Shown in pieces: positions 26,459 through 36,471 of a stretch of DNA of 64,000 nt. The notes beneath the pieces were generated by a model. That model was not told the DNA's origin and searched no databases. It saw only the letters and a program-made list of their open reading frames with translations. The stretch spans positions 3,746,548 to 3,810,547 of the forward strand of contig NZ_LT607802.1 in assembly GCF_900090205.1 (NCBI RefSeq). Direction: 5' to 3'. Both the position numbers and the translations under genes were made by a program. The stretch comes from Vogesella sp. LIG4. GTDB lineage: Bacteria; Pseudomonadota; Gammaproteobacteria; Burkholderiales; Chromobacteriaceae. Numbering within the stretch: the stretch's first letter is position 1; each line of letters opens with the position of its first letter.

Positions 26459-27472
26459 ATGAACCCGTTCGCCCCCGCCCGCGATTTTCTCGATCTCACC
26501 CTGCAAGGCCTCACCCCGCAACAAGCCGCATGGCACACCCCCGCACTGCAGGCGCAGTGGCTGGGCCACGGCCTGCTGCAGCTCACCCCGCTTGCGGCCA
26601 ACTCGCAGCAGGAGCAGATCCTGCTCTCCACCGGCATCCACGGCAACGAAACCGCGCCCATCGAAATCCTCAACAGCATCGTGAACGACCTGCTGGCCGG
26701 CACCCTGCCGCTGGCCTGCCGCATCCTGGTGGTGCTGGGCAATATCCCGGCGATGCAAAGCGGCAAGCGCTTTGTGGATTACGACATGAACCGCCTGTTC
26801 GACGGCGCACACGCCAAACAGCCGGACGCCAGCGAAGCACGCCGCGCGGTGGCACTGGAGCAGGCCGCCAGCGCCTTCTTCGCCACCGCCCCGGCCGGTG
26901 CACCGCGCCGCCACTACGACCTGCACACCGCCATCCGCGGCTCGGTGTTCGAGCGCTTCGCCATCTACCCCTTCATCCACCAGCGCCCGCACAACCGCGA
27001 GCAACTGGCCTGGCTGCGGGCGGCAGATGTCGATACCGTGCTGCTGCACAGCAAGCCGGCCGCCACCTACAGCTACTACACCAGCGAGCGCTGCGGCGCC
27101 GATGCCTTCACCCTGGAGCTGGGCAAGGCGCGCCCCTTCGGCCAGAACGACCTGACACGCTTCACCGGCATCGAGCACGCGCTGCGCGAGCTGCTGTCCG
27201 GCCAGCGCCAGCCGGCGGCCAACCCGGACATTTCCGGCATCCGCCTGTTCAAGGCCAAGTACGACATCATCAAGCACAGTGGTGAATTCGTGCTGCACCT
27301 GGCCGACGACGTGGAGAACTTCACCGCCCTGCCGCACGGCATGACCATCGCGGAAGACGTGGAAGTGCGCTACGTGGCCGATGGCGGTGAGGAACGCATC
27401 CTGTTCCCCAACCCCAAGGTGGGCGTCGGCCTGCGCGCCGGCATCGTGATCGAGCCGGCCAGCCTGGACTAA
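26459..27472 (+). CDS. astE: Succinylglutamate desuccinylase
   Basis: The last enzyme of the arginine succinyltransferase pathway, splitting N-succinylglutamate to glutamate and succinate. A zinc carboxypeptidase-like protein of 337 residues. The zinc ligands are in GIHGNETAP (His and Glu) and YDLHTAIRGS (His), and the C-terminal region holds the catalytic-type Glu in TLELGKARPFG. The start ATG has AAGGA at the right distance; the TTG two codons earlier is rejected. It stands apart from astD-astB at the right end of the window, so the pathway genes are split. One uptake-like copy is at 26593. Confidence 0.93.
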   Translation: MNPFAPARDFLDLTLQGLTPQQAAWHTPALQAQWLGHGLLQLTPLAANSQQEQILLSTGIHGNETAPIEILNSIVNDLLAGTLPLACRILVVLGNIPAMQSGKRFVDYDMNRLFDGAHAKQPDASEARRAVALEQAASAFFATAPAGAPRRHYDLHTAIRGSVFERFAIYPFIHQRPHNREQLAWLRAADVDTVLLHSKPAATYSYYTSERCGADAFTLELGKARPFGQNDLTRFTGIEHALRELLSGQRQPAANPDISGIRLFKAKYDIIKHSGEFVLHLADDVENFTALPHGMTIAEDVEVRYVADGGEERILFPNPKVGVGLRAGIVIEPASLD

Positions 27473-27516
27473 GCGCGGCGCCCCTGGCGCCAGCATGATG
27501 AAAGCATTGTTTTGCC

Positions 27517-27558
27517 AAACGGCCCTGGCCGGGAAAGCTCCCGCCAGGGCCGTTTTTT
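27517..27558 (+). terminator. astE terminator
   Basis: A long stem AAACGGCCCTGGC with complement and a short inner extension, followed by TTTTTT. About 45 bp after the astE stop. Confidence 0.85.
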
Positions 27559-27729
27559 CTGCATTGCAGTCAGGCAACGCCGGCCAGCATGCCCGGCCAC
27601 TCGCTGCCAATCCGGCACATATCCACAGGCAAACAGGGAAAAAGCTGTGGATATCCTGTTAGCCAACACAAAAAAACGCGCGGCGTCAGCGATTTGCTGT
27701 CGTCGCGCATTTTTAATGCAATTTTCCGC

Positions 27730-29115
27730 TCAGCTCAGCAGCTTGCCCGGATTCATGATGCCATCGGGGTCAAATGCCGCCTTGATGCTGCGCATCAGCG
27801 CAATTTCGGCATCACTGCGGCTTACCGCCAGATAATCGCGCTTGAGCAGGCCCACGCCGTGCTCGGCGGACATGCTGCCGCCGAAGTCGCGCACCAGCGC
27901 GAACACCTGTTCGTTCACCTGCTCGCAGGCGGCGCGGAACGCCTCCAGCGCCAGTGTCGGCGGCTTCAGCACGTTGATGTGCAGATTGCCGTCGCCGATA
28001 TGGCCGTACCAGATCACTTCGAAATCCGGATAGTTGGCCGCAAGCAGCGCATCCAGCGAGGCAATGAAGGCCGGTACCCGGCTGATGTTGACGGCGATGT
28101 CGTTCTTGTACGGCGTGTACGGGGTGATGCTCTCGCTGATGTTTTCGCGGTAGCGCCACAGCTCGCGCGCATGCTGCAGCGACAGCGACAGCACGCCATC
28201 CAGCACCCAGCCCTGCTCCAGGCAGCGCTCGAACAGCTTCAGCGCGGTGGCGTCGCCCACGTGTGCCGGGTCGTCCAGCTCCAGCAGCACATAGAACGGC
28301 GCGCGCTTCTCGAACGGCGGCGCCAGCTGGCCATGCGCCAGCACATGCCCCAGCGCCTGGTCGGAGAAGAACTCGAATGCCGACAGCGCGATGCCTTCGC
28401 GGAACACTTCGAACACCCGCATTACATCGGCCAGCGCCGGCAGCGCCAGCAGCAGCACCGCCTGCGGTGCCGGCGGCAGCGTCAGCTTCATGGTGGCGCC
28501 CACCACGAAGCCCAGCGTGCCCTCGGAGCCGATGAACAGGTGGCGGAAGTCGTAGCCGGTATTGTTCTTGGCAAGACCGCGGTTCAGCTCCAGCACTTCG
28601 CCGGCGCCGGTCACCACCGTCAGGCCGGCTACCCATTCGCGGGTCATGCCGTAGCGGATCACCTTGATGCCGCCGGCGTTGGTGGCAATATTGCCGCCCA
28701 GCTGGCTGCTGCCGCTGGCGGCGAAGTCCACCGGGTAGTAGAGCCCCTTGTCGGCGGCGTACTGCTGCAGCGCGGCGGTCACCACGCCGGCCTCGCACTG
28801 TACGGTGCGTGCCACGCGGTCGAAATTGCCGATGCGGTTCATGCGCTCGAACGACACCACCAGCTCGCCATTGGCCGCCACCGCGCCGCCGGACAGGCCG
28901 GTGCGCCCGCCTGACGGCACCAGCGTCACCTGCTGCTCGCGCGCCCAGCGCACGATGCCCTGCACTTCGGCAATGGTGGCCGGCAGGGCAATGGCCAGCG
29001 GCGCCGGCTGGTAGTAGCGCGTCCAGTCCAGGCCGTAGTGGCGCAGGCTGTCGTCGTCGGTACGCAGCACGAGCTGCGGCAGGGTCTGTTGCAGGCGGGA
29101 AAGTGACGAAGACAC
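27730..29115 (-). CDS. FAD-linked 2-hydroxyacid dehydrogenase (GlcD/DLD type)
   Basis: A 461-residue flavoprotein of the FAD-binding oxidase / C-terminal oxidase (VAO) family. The PP-loop is PSGGRTGLSGGAV, followed by NIATNAGGIKVIRYG and LFIGSEGTLGFV. The C-terminal domain carries WYGHIGDGNLHINV and SAEHGVGLLK, the metal/substrate histidines of D-lactate, glycolate and D-2-hydroxyglutarate dehydrogenases. The exact acid is not clear. No glcE or glcF partner is adjacent, so a single-subunit D-2-hydroxyglutarate or D-lactate dehydrogenase is favoured. The start is a GTG with GGAG six bases before it; the open frame upstream has no ATG with a ribosome site. Confidence 0.87.
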   Translation of the reverse strand: MSSSLSRLQQTLPQLVLRTDDDSLRHYGLDWTRYYQPAPLAIALPATIAEVQGIVRWAREQQVTLVPSGGRTGLSGGAVAANGELVVSFERMNRIGNFDRVARTVQCEAGVVTAALQQYAADKGLYYPVDFAASGSSQLGGNIATNAGGIKVIRYGMTREWVAGLTVVTGAGEVLELNRGLAKNNTGYDFRHLFIGSEGTLGFVVGATMKLTLPPAPQAVLLLALPALADVMRVFEVFREGIALSAFEFFSDQALGHVLAHGQLAPPFEKRAPFYVLLELDDPAHVGDATALKLFERCLEQGWVLDGVLSLSLQHARELWRYRENISESITPYTPYKNDIAVNISRVPAFIASLDALLAANYPDFEVIWYGHIGDGNLHINVLKPPTLALEAFRAACEQVNEQVFALVRDFGGSMSAEHGVGLLKRDYLAVSRSDAEIALMRSIKAAFDPDGIMNPGKLLS

Positions 29116-29289
29116 GGGATTCTCCGGGCATGGGGTGGGTTGCGCCTCTGGCGGGCGATTCTCAGCCGATGCTACCACGCCGGATACGGCAGTTTTGTTG
29201 CGCTGGCGATAAAACTGGCCGCAGCGACAGGTGCGCGGCCACCCTGCCCCGGCAGCCGGCAATCGCGGTGGATAAAACTACGGAGAAAG

Positions 29290-29314
29290 CGCGCAATCGG
29301 GTTACAATTGCGCG
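29290..29314. promoter_or_regulatory. Inverted repeat CGCGCAAT/ATTGCGCG upstream of glnS
   Basis: An 8-bp perfect stem with a 9-base loop, ending 32 bases before the glnS start, in the likely 5' leader or promoter. There is no T tract, so it is not an obvious terminator. A similar ATTGCG-TTG-CGCAAT dyad lies before the RNA helicase gene at 54243-54257. Confidence 0.35.
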
Positions 29315-29346
29315 TTAATCCCACACCGCATTGACTACTCATTCCG

Positions 29347-31032
29347 ATGTCCGCAGAAAACAACGCACCGGTAATCAGCAATTTCATCCGCGCCATCATC
29401 GACGAGGATCTGGCCTCCGGTAAACACAGCAGCATCGTGACCCGCTTCCCGCCGGAGCCGAACGGCTACCTGCACGTGGGCCACGCCAAATCCATCTGCC
29501 TGAACTTCGGCCTTGCCGACGACTACCAGGGCCAGTGCAACCTGCGCATGGATGACACCAACCCGGAGAAGGAATCCGACGAGTACGTGCAGTCCATCAA
29601 GGACAGCGTGGCCTGGCTCGGCTTCCACTGGAACGGCGAGGTGCGCTACGCCTCCGACTACTTCCAGCAGCTGTACGACTACGCCGTGGAGCTGATCCAG
29701 TCCGGCAAGGCCTTCGTCTGCGACCTGAACGCCGAGGAAATGCGCGCCTACCGCGGCAGCCTCACCGAGCCGGGCCGCGACAGCCCGTACCGCGGCCGCA
29801 GCATCGAGGAGAACCTCGACCTGTTCACCCGCATGAAGAACGGCGAGTTCGCCGACGGCAGCAGAACCCTGCGCCTGAAGATCGACATGAGTTCCGGCAA
29901 CGTGAACATGCGCGACCCGGTGATCTACCGCATCCGCCGCGCGCATCACCACCGTACCGGCGACGACTGGTGCATCTACCCGATGTACGACTACACCCAC
30001 TGCATCTCGGACGCGATCGAGGGCATCACCCACAGCCTGTGCACGCTGGAGTTCGAAGACCACCGCCCGCTGTACGACTGGGTGCTGGACAACATCAGCA
30101 TCGGCTGCCACCCGCGCCAGTATGAATTCTCGCGCCTGGAGCTGCTGTACGCGCTGACCTCCAAGCGCAAGCTGAACGCGCTGGTGACCGAAGGCAAGGT
30201 AGGCGGCTGGGACGACCCGCGCATGCCCACCATCGAAGGCATGCGCCGCCGCGGCTACAGCCCGGCCGGCATCCGCCTGTTCTCGCAGCGCATCGGCGTG
30301 TCCAAGGGTGAGAACATCATCGACATCAGCGTGCTGGAAGGTGCAGTGCGCGAGACGCTGGAAAGCGAAGCGCCGCGCGTGATGGCGGTGCTGGACCCGA
30401 TCAAGGTCACCCTCAGCAACTTCCAGGATGGCGTTACCGCCAGCCGCAGCGCGCCGTTCCACCCGCACCACCCGGAATTCGGCGAGCGCGAAGTGCCCAT
30501 CGCCCGCGAGATCTACATCGAGCGCGAAGACTTTGCCGAGGTACCGCCGCCCAAGTGGCAGCGCCTCACCGCCGGCGGCGAAGTGCGCCTGCGCTACAGC
30601 TACGTGATCAAGTGCGACGAAGTCATCAAGGACGCCAGCGGCAAGGTGGTGGAGCTGAAGTGCTCCATCGACCACGACACCCTGGGGCAGAACCCGGTTG
30701 GCCGCAAGGTGAAGGGCGTGATCCACTGGATTTCCGCCAGCCACGCAGTGGAAGCCGAAGTGCGCCTGTACGACCGCCTGTTCACCGAGCCGCGCCCGGA
30801 TGCGGTGCGCGGCGAGGACGGCGAGTACGTGGACTTCATGCAGTTCCTCAACCCGGATTCGCTGGCCACCGTTACCGGCTACGTGGAGCCGGTGGTACGC
30901 GATGCGGCGCCGGAAACCCGCTACCAGTTCGAGCGCATCGGCTACTTCGTGACCGACCGCCTCGAACACCAGCCGGGCAGCAAACCGGTGTTCAACCGCA
31001 CCGTGGGCCTGAAAGACTCCTGGAGCAAATAA
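29347..31032 (+). CDS. glnS: Glutaminyl-tRNA synthetase
   Basis: A class I aminoacyl-tRNA synthetase of 561 residues that charges tRNA-Gln. The HIGH-type motif is HVGHAKS in [16 protein letters not shown], and the KMSKS-type loop reads [10 protein letters not shown]. Specificity blocks for GlnRS rather than GluRS are clear ([35 protein letters not shown]). The C-terminal beta-barrel anticodon-binding domains are complete. The gene has its own promoter region and a strong terminator, so it is probably transcribed alone. Confidence 0.97.
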   Translation: MSAENNAPVISNFIRAIIDEDLASGKHSSIVTRFPPEPNGYLHVGHAKSICLNFGLADDYQGQCNLRMDDTNPEKESDEYVQSIKDSVAWLGFHWNGEVRYASDYFQQLYDYAVELIQSGKAFVCDLNAEEMRAYRGSLTEPGRDSPYRGRSIEENLDLFTRMKNGEFADGSRTLRLKIDMSSGNVNMRDPVIYRIRRAHHHRTGDDWCIYPMYDYTHCISDAIEGITHSLCTLEFEDHRPLYDWVLDNISIGCHPRQYEFSRLELLYALTSKRKLNALVTEGKVGGWDDPRMPTIEGMRRRGYSPAGIRLFSQRIGVSKGENIIDISVLEGAVRETLESEAPRVMAVLDPIKVTLSNFQDGVTASRSAPFHPHHPEFGEREVPIAREIYIEREDFAEVPPPKWQRLTAGGEVRLRYSYVIKCDEVIKDASGKVVELKCSIDHDTLGQNPVGRKVKGVIHWISASHAVEAEVRLYDRLFTEPRPDAVRGEDGEYVDFMQFLNPDSLATVTGYVEPVVRDAAPETRYQFERIGYFVTDRLEHQPGSKPVFNRTVGLKDSWSK

Positions 31033-31044
31033 GGCACTATCATG

Positions 31045-31080
31045 AAAGCGGCATGCACCCTGTGCATGCCGCTTTTTCTT
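31045..31080 (+). terminator. glnS terminator
   Basis: A 13-bp perfect stem AAAGCGGCATGCA, five-base loop, then TTTTTCTTTT. It begins 13 bp after the glnS stop. Its presence argues against an ATG at 31042 as the start of the next gene. Confidence 0.9.
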
Positions 31081-31110
31081 TTGCAGCCCGCACACCTGCA
31101 CGGGGATGAC

Positions 31111-32742
31111 ATGACCACACGCCACACCTGCATCAGCCTGGCACTGCTCGCCCTGCTGAGCAGCCTGCCCGCCCAGGCCGCGCCGCAGCGCGACCACAGC
31201 TACTACCTCACCATCATCCACACCAACGACCACCACGGCCGCTTCTGGAAGAACGGCGACGGCGAGTACGGCATGGCGGCGCGCAAGAGCGTCATCGACC
31301 AGATCCGCGCCGACGTGCGCATCCACGGCGGCTACAGCCTGCTGCTGGACGGTGGCGACGTGAATACCGGTGTGCCGGAATCCGACCTGCAGGACGCCGA
31401 GCCGGACTTCATGGGCATGAACCTGCTGGGCTACGACGCCATGGCGGTGGGCAACCACGAGTTCGACAAGCCGCCGGCGGTGCTGGCCAGGCAGCGGCAA
31501 TGGGCAAAGTTTCCCATGCTGTCGGCCAATATCTACCGCCACGGCAAGCGCATGTTTGCACCGTACCAGCTGTTCCGGCTGGGTGATCTGCGCGTGGCGG
31601 TGCTGGGCCTGACCACCGACGACACCAAGAAGATGACCAACCCGGAAAATACCCGCGACATCGAATTCCGCCCGCCGGCGGCCGAAGCGGCGCGGCTGAT
31701 GCCGCAGTTGCGGCGCCGGGCCGACATCATCATCGGCGCCACCCATATGGGCCACTACCCGGACGGCAAGCATGGCGTGAGCGCGCCGGGCGACGTGGAA
31801 ATGGCGCGCCAGGTAGCAGGCTTCAACCTGATCGTGGGCGGCCACAGCCAGAACCCGGTGTGCATGAAGGCGGAAAACGTGCGCGACGACGCCTACGTGC
31901 CGGGCAGCGACTGCGCGCCGGACCGCCAGAACGCCGCCTGGATCGTGCAGGCGCACGAATGGGGCAAATACGTTGGCCGCGCCGACTTCGAATACCGCAA
32001 CGGCGCGTTCCGGCTGCTCAAGTACCAGCTGATCCCGGTCAACCTCAAGAAAACGGTGAGAATGGCCGACGGCAGCGAGCAGAAAGTGCCGTACAGCCGC
32101 GAGATTCCGGAAGACCGGACCGCGCTGGCCCTGCTGCAGCCCTACCAGGACAAGGGCAGCGCCGAGCTGTCCACCGCGGTGGGCAGCAGCGACGGCAAGC
32201 TGGAAGGCGAGCGCAGCGTGGTGCGCAAACAGGCCACCAACCTGGGCGTGCTGATTGCCACCACCATGCAGCAACGCGCCCATGCCGACCTGGCGCTGAT
32301 GAACGCCGGCGGCATCCGCGACTCGCTGCCGGCCGGCAGCATCAGCTACCGCGACATCCTCAAGGTGCTGCCGTTCGGCAATACCCTGGTGTACGTGGAC
32401 ATGAGCGGCAGCGAACTGCTGGCCTACCTGCAGGCCGCTGCGCGCATGACGCCGGGCTCCGGCGCCTTTGCGCAGTTTGCCGGCGTGCGGCTGCGCATTG
32501 CTGACGGCAAGGTGACGGAAGCGCAGATCGCCGGCCAGGCCATAGACCCGGCACGCCGCTACCGGCTGGCGCTGAACAGCTTCACCGCCGTCGGCGGTGA
32601 CGGCTACCCGCGCCTGCTCGGCCACAGCGGCTATGTGAACACCGGCTATGTCGATGCCGACCTGCTGCGCGGCTACTTCGCCAGCCACGGCACGCTGCAC
32701 AGCGCCGACTTCGCCCCCGGCGATGCGGTAGTGCGGCAGTAA
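31111..32742 (+). CDS. ushA: UshA-like periplasmic 5'-nucleotidase / UDP-sugar hydrolase
   Basis: A 543-residue metallophosphoesterase exported by a signal peptide (MTTRHTCISLALLALLSSLP, then AQA-AP). The N-terminal calcineurin-like domain has all the dimetal motifs: HTNDHHGRF, DGGDVNTG, GNHEFD, GATHMGH and GGHSQ. The C-terminal 5'-nucleotidase domain has NAGGIRDSLPAGSISYRDI and the substrate-stacking region near SFTAVGGDGYP. Expected role: splitting extracellular nucleotides and UDP-sugars for salvage. The chosen start avoids the glnS terminator and begins the signal peptide correctly. A near copy of the uptake-like word is at 31974. Confidence 0.92.
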   Translation: MTTRHTCISLALLALLSSLPAQAAPQRDHSYYLTIIHTNDHHGRFWKNGDGEYGMAARKSVIDQIRADVRIHGGYSLLLDGGDVNTGVPESDLQDAEPDFMGMNLLGYDAMAVGNHEFDKPPAVLARQRQWAKFPMLSANIYRHGKRMFAPYQLFRLGDLRVAVLGLTTDDTKKMTNPENTRDIEFRPPAAEAARLMPQLRRRADIIIGATHMGHYPDGKHGVSAPGDVEMARQVAGFNLIVGGHSQNPVCMKAENVRDDAYVPGSDCAPDRQNAAWIVQAHEWGKYVGRADFEYRNGAFRLLKYQLIPVNLKKTVRMADGSEQKVPYSREIPEDRTALALLQPYQDKGSAELSTAVGSSDGKLEGERSVVRKQATNLGVLIATTMQQRAHADLALMNAGGIRDSLPAGSISYRDILKVLPFGNTLVYVDMSGSELLAYLQAAARMTPGSGAFAQFAGVRLRIADGKVTEAQIAGQAIDPARRYRLALNSFTAVGGDGYPRLLGHSGYVNTGYVDADLLRGYFASHGTLHSADFAPGDAVVRQ

Positions 32743-32937
32743 GCCCTCCGGCCGGCATTGTCGCCAGGCTGCACGCAATACTTCGATCGCGTGCGACCGG
32801 ACCCGGCAAAGCCGGGCCGCATTGTCGTTACAAACTTGCCGCATCTCGGCCTGCCCACGCAGGCCGTTTGCCTGTAAAATCGCCCGGTTCATTTTGGCGG
32901 CTCAACAAACGTTGGCCGCAGCTAATTCCGTAGAAAG
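32743..32937. promoter_or_regulatory. Intergenic leader of the UDP-sugar dehydrogenase gene
   Basis: Contains a small hairpin CCCGGC-AAA-GCCGGG near 32803-32817, a possible terminator for the nucleotidase gene although without a T tract. TTGCCTGTAAAAT near 32869 could be part of a promoter. An uptake-like 10-mer follows at 32911. Confidence 0.35.
32911..32920. repeat. Uptake-like 10-mer GTTGGCCGCA, intergenic
   Basis: Exact copy in the 5' leader of the UDP-sugar dehydrogenase gene, 18 bp before its first possible start codon. Confidence 0.8.
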
Positions 32938-34251
32938 TTGAGCAACGTGAAAGACGCGTTCCTGAAGAAGATTGCAGACAAATCTGCAGTCATCGGCATC
33001 GTCGGCCTGGGCTACGTTGGCCTGCCGCTGATGCTGCGTTTCAATGAAGTGGGCTTCAAGGTACTGGGTTTCGACATTGACCAGAGCAAGGTCGATGCAC
33101 TGAACGCCGGCAACAGCTACATCGAACACATCAGCGGCGACAGCATCGCCAGCGCCCGCGCCGCCGGCTTCGAAGCCACTACCGACTTCGCCCGCGCCCC
33201 GGAAGCCGATGCGCTGATCCTGTGCGTGCCCACCCCGCTCAACAAGTACCGCGAACCGGACATGTCCTTCGTGCTGGGCACCATCGACAGCCTGGTGCCG
33301 CACCTGCGTGCCGGCCACCTGGTATCGCTGGAATCCACCACCTACCCCGGCACCACCGACGAAGAACTGCTGCCGCGCATCGAATCGCGCGGCTTCAAGG
33401 TGGGCGAGAATGCCTACCTGGTGTTCTCGCCGGAACGTGAAGACCCGGGCAACCCCAACTTCAGCACCCGCACCATTCCCAAGGTATGCGGCGGCGTAAC
33501 CCCGGCCTGCCAGGAAATCGGTGTGGCGCTGTACAGCGCGGTAATCGACAAGGTGGTGCCGGTGTCGTCCACCCGCGCCGCCGAGATGACCAAGCTGCTG
33601 GAGAACATCCACCGCGCGGTGAACATCGGCCTGGTGAACGAGATGAAGATTGTTGCCGACAAGATGGGCATCGACATCCACGAAGTGATCCGTGCTGCCG
33701 CCACCAAGCCGTTCGGCTTCGTGCCCTACTACCCGGGCCCGGGCCTGGGCGGCCACTGCATCCCCATCGACCCGTTCTACCTGACCTGGAAAGCGCGCGA
33801 ATATGGCGTGCACACCCGCTTCATCGAGCTGGCCGGCGAAGTGAACTCGTCGATGCCGGACTACGTGATCAGCAAGGTGGCCGCGGCGCTGAACGAGCGC
33901 AAGAAGGCGATCAACGGCAGCAAGATCCTGGTGCTGGGCATTGCCTACAAGAAGAACGTGGACGACATGCGCGAAAGCCCGTCGGTGTTCCTGATGGAAA
34001 AACTGCGCGACCTGGGCGCCGAGATCAGCTACAGCGACCCGCACGTGCCGGTGTTCCCGAAAATGCGCGAGCACCGCTTCGAGCTGTCCAGCGTGGCACT
34101 GACTGCCGACAGCATCGCCAGCTACGACTGCGTGCTGCTGGCCACCGACCACGACAAGTTCGACTACGCCCAGCTGCAGCAGCATGCGCAGCTGATCGTG
34201 GACAGCCGTGGCAAGTACCTGCAGCCTGCGGCCAACGTAGTGAAGGCCTGA
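32938..34251 (+). CDS. UDP-N-acetylglucosamine 6-dehydrogenase-type UDP-sugar dehydrogenase
   Basis: An NAD-dependent UDP-sugar dehydrogenase of 434-437 residues that makes UDP-uronic acids for surface polysaccharides. The NAD fold is [14 protein letters not shown]. The catalytic cysteine is in [16 protein letters not shown], and the C-terminal UDP-binding part has [17 protein letters not shown]. The pattern fits the WbpA/WbpO/TviB group (UDP-GlcNAc or UDP-GalNAc) more than plain UDP-glucose dehydrogenase. No glycosyltransferases are adjacent, so the polysaccharide locus is elsewhere. The start is uncertain: TTG at 32938 or GTG at 32947 (VKDAFLKK), with no ATG available and only weak ribosome sites. 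One uptake-like copy is at 34227. Confidence 0.9.
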   Translation: MSNVKDAFLKKIADKSAVIGIVGLGYVGLPLMLRFNEVGFKVLGFDIDQSKVDALNAGNSYIEHISGDSIASARAAGFEATTDFARAPEADALILCVPTPLNKYREPDMSFVLGTIDSLVPHLRAGHLVSLESTTYPGTTDEELLPRIESRGFKVGENAYLVFSPEREDPGNPNFSTRTIPKVCGGVTPACQEIGVALYSAVIDKVVPVSSTRAAEMTKLLENIHRAVNIGLVNEMKIVADKMGIDIHEVIRAAATKPFGFVPYYPGPGLGGHCIPIDPFYLTWKAREYGVHTRFIELAGEVNSSMPDYVISKVAAALNERKKAINGSKILVLGIAYKKNVDDMRESPSVFLMEKLRDLGAEISYSDPHVPVFPKMREHRFELSSVALTADSIASYDCVLLATDHDKFDYAQLQQHAQLIVDSRGKYLQPAANVVKA

Positions 34252-34270
34252 TCGCCAGCCGGCAGGGATA

Positions 34271-34300
34271 AAAAAGGCGCCTCCATGGAGGCGCCTTTTT
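34271..34300. terminator. Bidirectional terminator
   Basis: A perfect 30-bp palindrome with AAAAAGGCGCCTCC arms, giving A and T tracts on both sides. It separates the convergent UDP-sugar dehydrogenase and NIT chemoreceptor genes. Confidence 0.9.
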
Positions 34301-34321
34301 GTTTGGCCGTCCGACCCCCGC

Positions 34322-36301
34322 TCAGGCGGAAGTGTGCTTGAAGCGGTCCACCTGCTGCACCAGCTCGCCGGAAGTGTTCGACAGCTGCTCGGACAGTTCG
34401 GCGGCTTCCTGCACGATGGCGGCGTTGTCTTCCGCCAGCGCGGCGATGCGGCTGATGTTCACCGCCACTTCACTGCTGGCGGCGGTCTGCTGCTGCATTG
34501 CCACCGCGGTATCCTGGCTCTTGGAAGCGGTGTCCTCCGCCTCGCTGTGGATCAGCTCCAGCTCCTGCAGCGTTTCCGACACCAGCGCCATGCCCTGGTC
34601 CATCTGGCCGCGCGCCTGCTGCATGCGGGTGGCTGCCGCCTGGGTGTCGCCGGTAATCACTTCGATCAGCTGCGCGATTTCCACCGTTTCCTTGCCGGTA
34701 CGCTCGGCCAGCTTGCGCACTTCGTCGGCCACCACGGCGAAGCCGCGGCCCTGTTCGCCGGCACGCGCCGCCTCGATGGCAGCATTCAGCGCCAAGAGGT
34801 TGGTCTGGTCGGCGATCTCGCGGATGGCAGTGATGATCTGGCGGATGTTCTGCGATTTTTCCGCCAGCGAGATGATCATGCGTCCGGCGTCGTCCACCGT
34901 GGCGGCGGTATCCTCGATGGCCCGCGTGGTGGCGTGCATGCGTTCACGGCCTTCATTGACGCCCCGCTGCATCTCGCGCGCCACCACCAGGTTCTGCTGG
35001 GTGTTGTCACTTACGGAGGAGATGCCGGCCGACATCTGCTCCACCGCGGCGGCAATCTGGGTGGACGAGCTGCTCTGCGCCTCGGCGGCGCCGGCGGCAC
35101 GCTCCGATACCCCCTGCAGTGCACCGGCGGCGCGCTGCAACTGGTGGGCATTCACTTTCACCACTTTCAGCGTGCCGGCAAAGGCATCCACCAGCGCGTC
35201 CAGCGCCCGGCCCATGCGGGCGATCTCGTCCTGGCCATCCAGCCGCGCACGCACGCCCAGGTCCAGGTTGTGGCTCATCTGCGTCATCATGCCTTCCAGC
35301 TGCAATACCGGGCGGCGGATGCTGCGGTAGACAGCAAAGCCGCCGATCAGCAGCAGGATCGTCATTGCGGAGGTGGCACCGGCAATCAGCGCCAGCTCGG
35401 TGCCGGCACTGTCAACCTGGGTGTCCACCTGCTTGCGCAGCTGCTCCAGCAGCGTATCCTGCGCCGCCTTGAGCTTGGCGATGCGGGCGGAAGTACCGGC
35501 AAACCACTGCTGCGGCGTCGTTGCCAGCGGGCTGCCCAGCGGCGCGCCGTACACGCCGTCGCGCAGCGCCTGCACCGCGGACACCTCCGGCGCCGTCAGC
35601 TGCGGCTGCAGTGCCGCCAGCAGTGGCGCCGGCGCCAGTTGCTGCAACTGTCCCAGGCAGGCTTCCTGCTGCGCCTGCAGCGACTTGGCCTGGGCGAATT
35701 TGGCCTGGTCGAAGCTGCCGGCCACCAGCACACCATTGACGAAACCGCGCTCGCGCCCGGCCAGCTCCTTGGCGCACAGCAGGTTGGACAGCGCGGTGCC
35801 GTAGCGCAGCACCTGCACGTCGTCACTGCCGGCGGCCAGGTCGGAGGTAATGGCGATCAGCCGCTCGATATTGCCGCTGTAGTCGGCAAACACCGCCGGC
35901 GCCGGCTGGCTGCGGCTGTCGATGGCGCCGCGCTTGCCCAGCAGGGTCTGCACCGCGCTGGCCGCTTCGCCGGCGTGCTGCCCCAGTTCGCCCTTGCGCC
36001 CGCTTGCCTGGGCGGCGAAGGCCTGCAGCGCGGCATCGCTCTTGCCGCGCGCGGTAACCAGCGCTTCCGGCACCGCGCCCTGCCCGTTCAGAAAACCGTT
36101 GGTCAGGCCGCGCTCGGCCTGCAGCGTGTCGACCAGCGCGGACGCCTGAGCCGCCACATCCACCAGCTGGCGCGCGTCCTGCATGTCGCGCAGGCGGGCA
36201 AACTGCTGGAAGGAGACAACCCCGGACAACACGAAGGTCATGAAGGCGAACGGCAGCACCAAGAGCATCAGCTTGGGGCCTAGATTGAGTCGGGAAAGCA
36301 T
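34322..36301 (-). CDS. NIT-domain methyl-accepting chemotaxis protein (probable nitrate/nitrite chemoreceptor)
   Basis: A 659-residue chemoreceptor. A first membrane segment (about 12-31) and a second (about 308-327) enclose a 270-residue periplasmic sensor. That sensor has the two hallmarks of the NIT nitrate/nitrite-sensing domain: [14 protein letters not shown] after the first segment and [19 protein letters not shown] in the second half. A HAMP linker follows, then the MCP signalling hairpin with [20 protein letters not shown]. It lies 170 bp downstream of narI on the same strand, but a hairpin separates them. Location beside nitrate reductase supports nitrate taxis; ligand binding is inferred, not shown. 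GGAG precedes the ATG. Confidence 0.88.
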   Translation of the reverse strand: MLSRLNLGPKLMLLVLPFAFMTFVLSGVVSFQQFARLRDMQDARQLVDVAAQASALVDTLQAERGLTNGFLNGQGAVPEALVTARGKSDAALQAFAAQASGRKGELGQHAGEAASAVQTLLGKRGAIDSRSQPAPAVFADYSGNIERLIAITSDLAAGSDDVQVLRYGTALSNLLCAKELAGRERGFVNGVLVAGSFDQAKFAQAKSLQAQQEACLGQLQQLAPAPLLAALQPQLTAPEVSAVQALRDGVYGAPLGSPLATTPQQWFAGTSARIAKLKAAQDTLLEQLRKQVDTQVDSAGTELALIAGATSAMTILLLIGGFAVYRSIRRPVLQLEGMMTQMSHNLDLGVRARLDGQDEIARMGRALDALVDAFAGTLKVVKVNAHQLQRAAGALQGVSERAAGAAEAQSSSSTQIAAAVEQMSAGISSVSDNTQQNLVVAREMQRGVNEGRERMHATTRAIEDTAATVDDAGRMIISLAEKSQNIRQIITAIREIADQTNLLALNAAIEAARAGEQGRGFAVVADEVRKLAERTGKETVEIAQLIEVITGDTQAAATRMQQARGQMDQGMALVSETLQELELIHSEAEDTASKSQDTAVAMQQQTAASSEVAVNISRIAALAEDNAAIVQEAAELSEQLSNTSGELVQQVDRFKHTSA

Positions 36302-36427
36302 GGTGGGCTCCGGGACAAGATTTCGATGAGGCGCCGTTTCTGTTTTTGGTACTGCGACGGCTTACGTTTTATAGAAAATTTAATGCAAAACGCGTGCCGC
36401 CTTCTTGTCGCAGCACAAGAAAAGCCA

Positions 36428-36453
36428 AAGGCCATGCCACCAGGCATGGCCTT
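36428..36453 (-). terminator. Terminator after narI
   Basis: An 11-bp perfect stem AAGGCCATGCC with an ACCA loop, followed on the minus strand by TGGCTTTTCTTG. It closes narGHJI before the chemoreceptor gene. Confidence 0.8.
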
Positions 36454-36471
36454 GAGCCTTGCAGGCCCTGT

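Noticed and set aside
31042..31110. ATG at 31042 as start of the UshA-like protein
   Set aside because: It would place the glnS terminator inside the coding sequence and bury the signal peptide; the ATG at 31111 gives a proper signal peptide.
29335..32892. A minus-strand open frame of nearly 1200 codons opposite glnS and the UshA-like gene
   Set aside because: Antisense shadow of two well-supported genes, low-complexity His/Val/Ala composition, no ribosome site.
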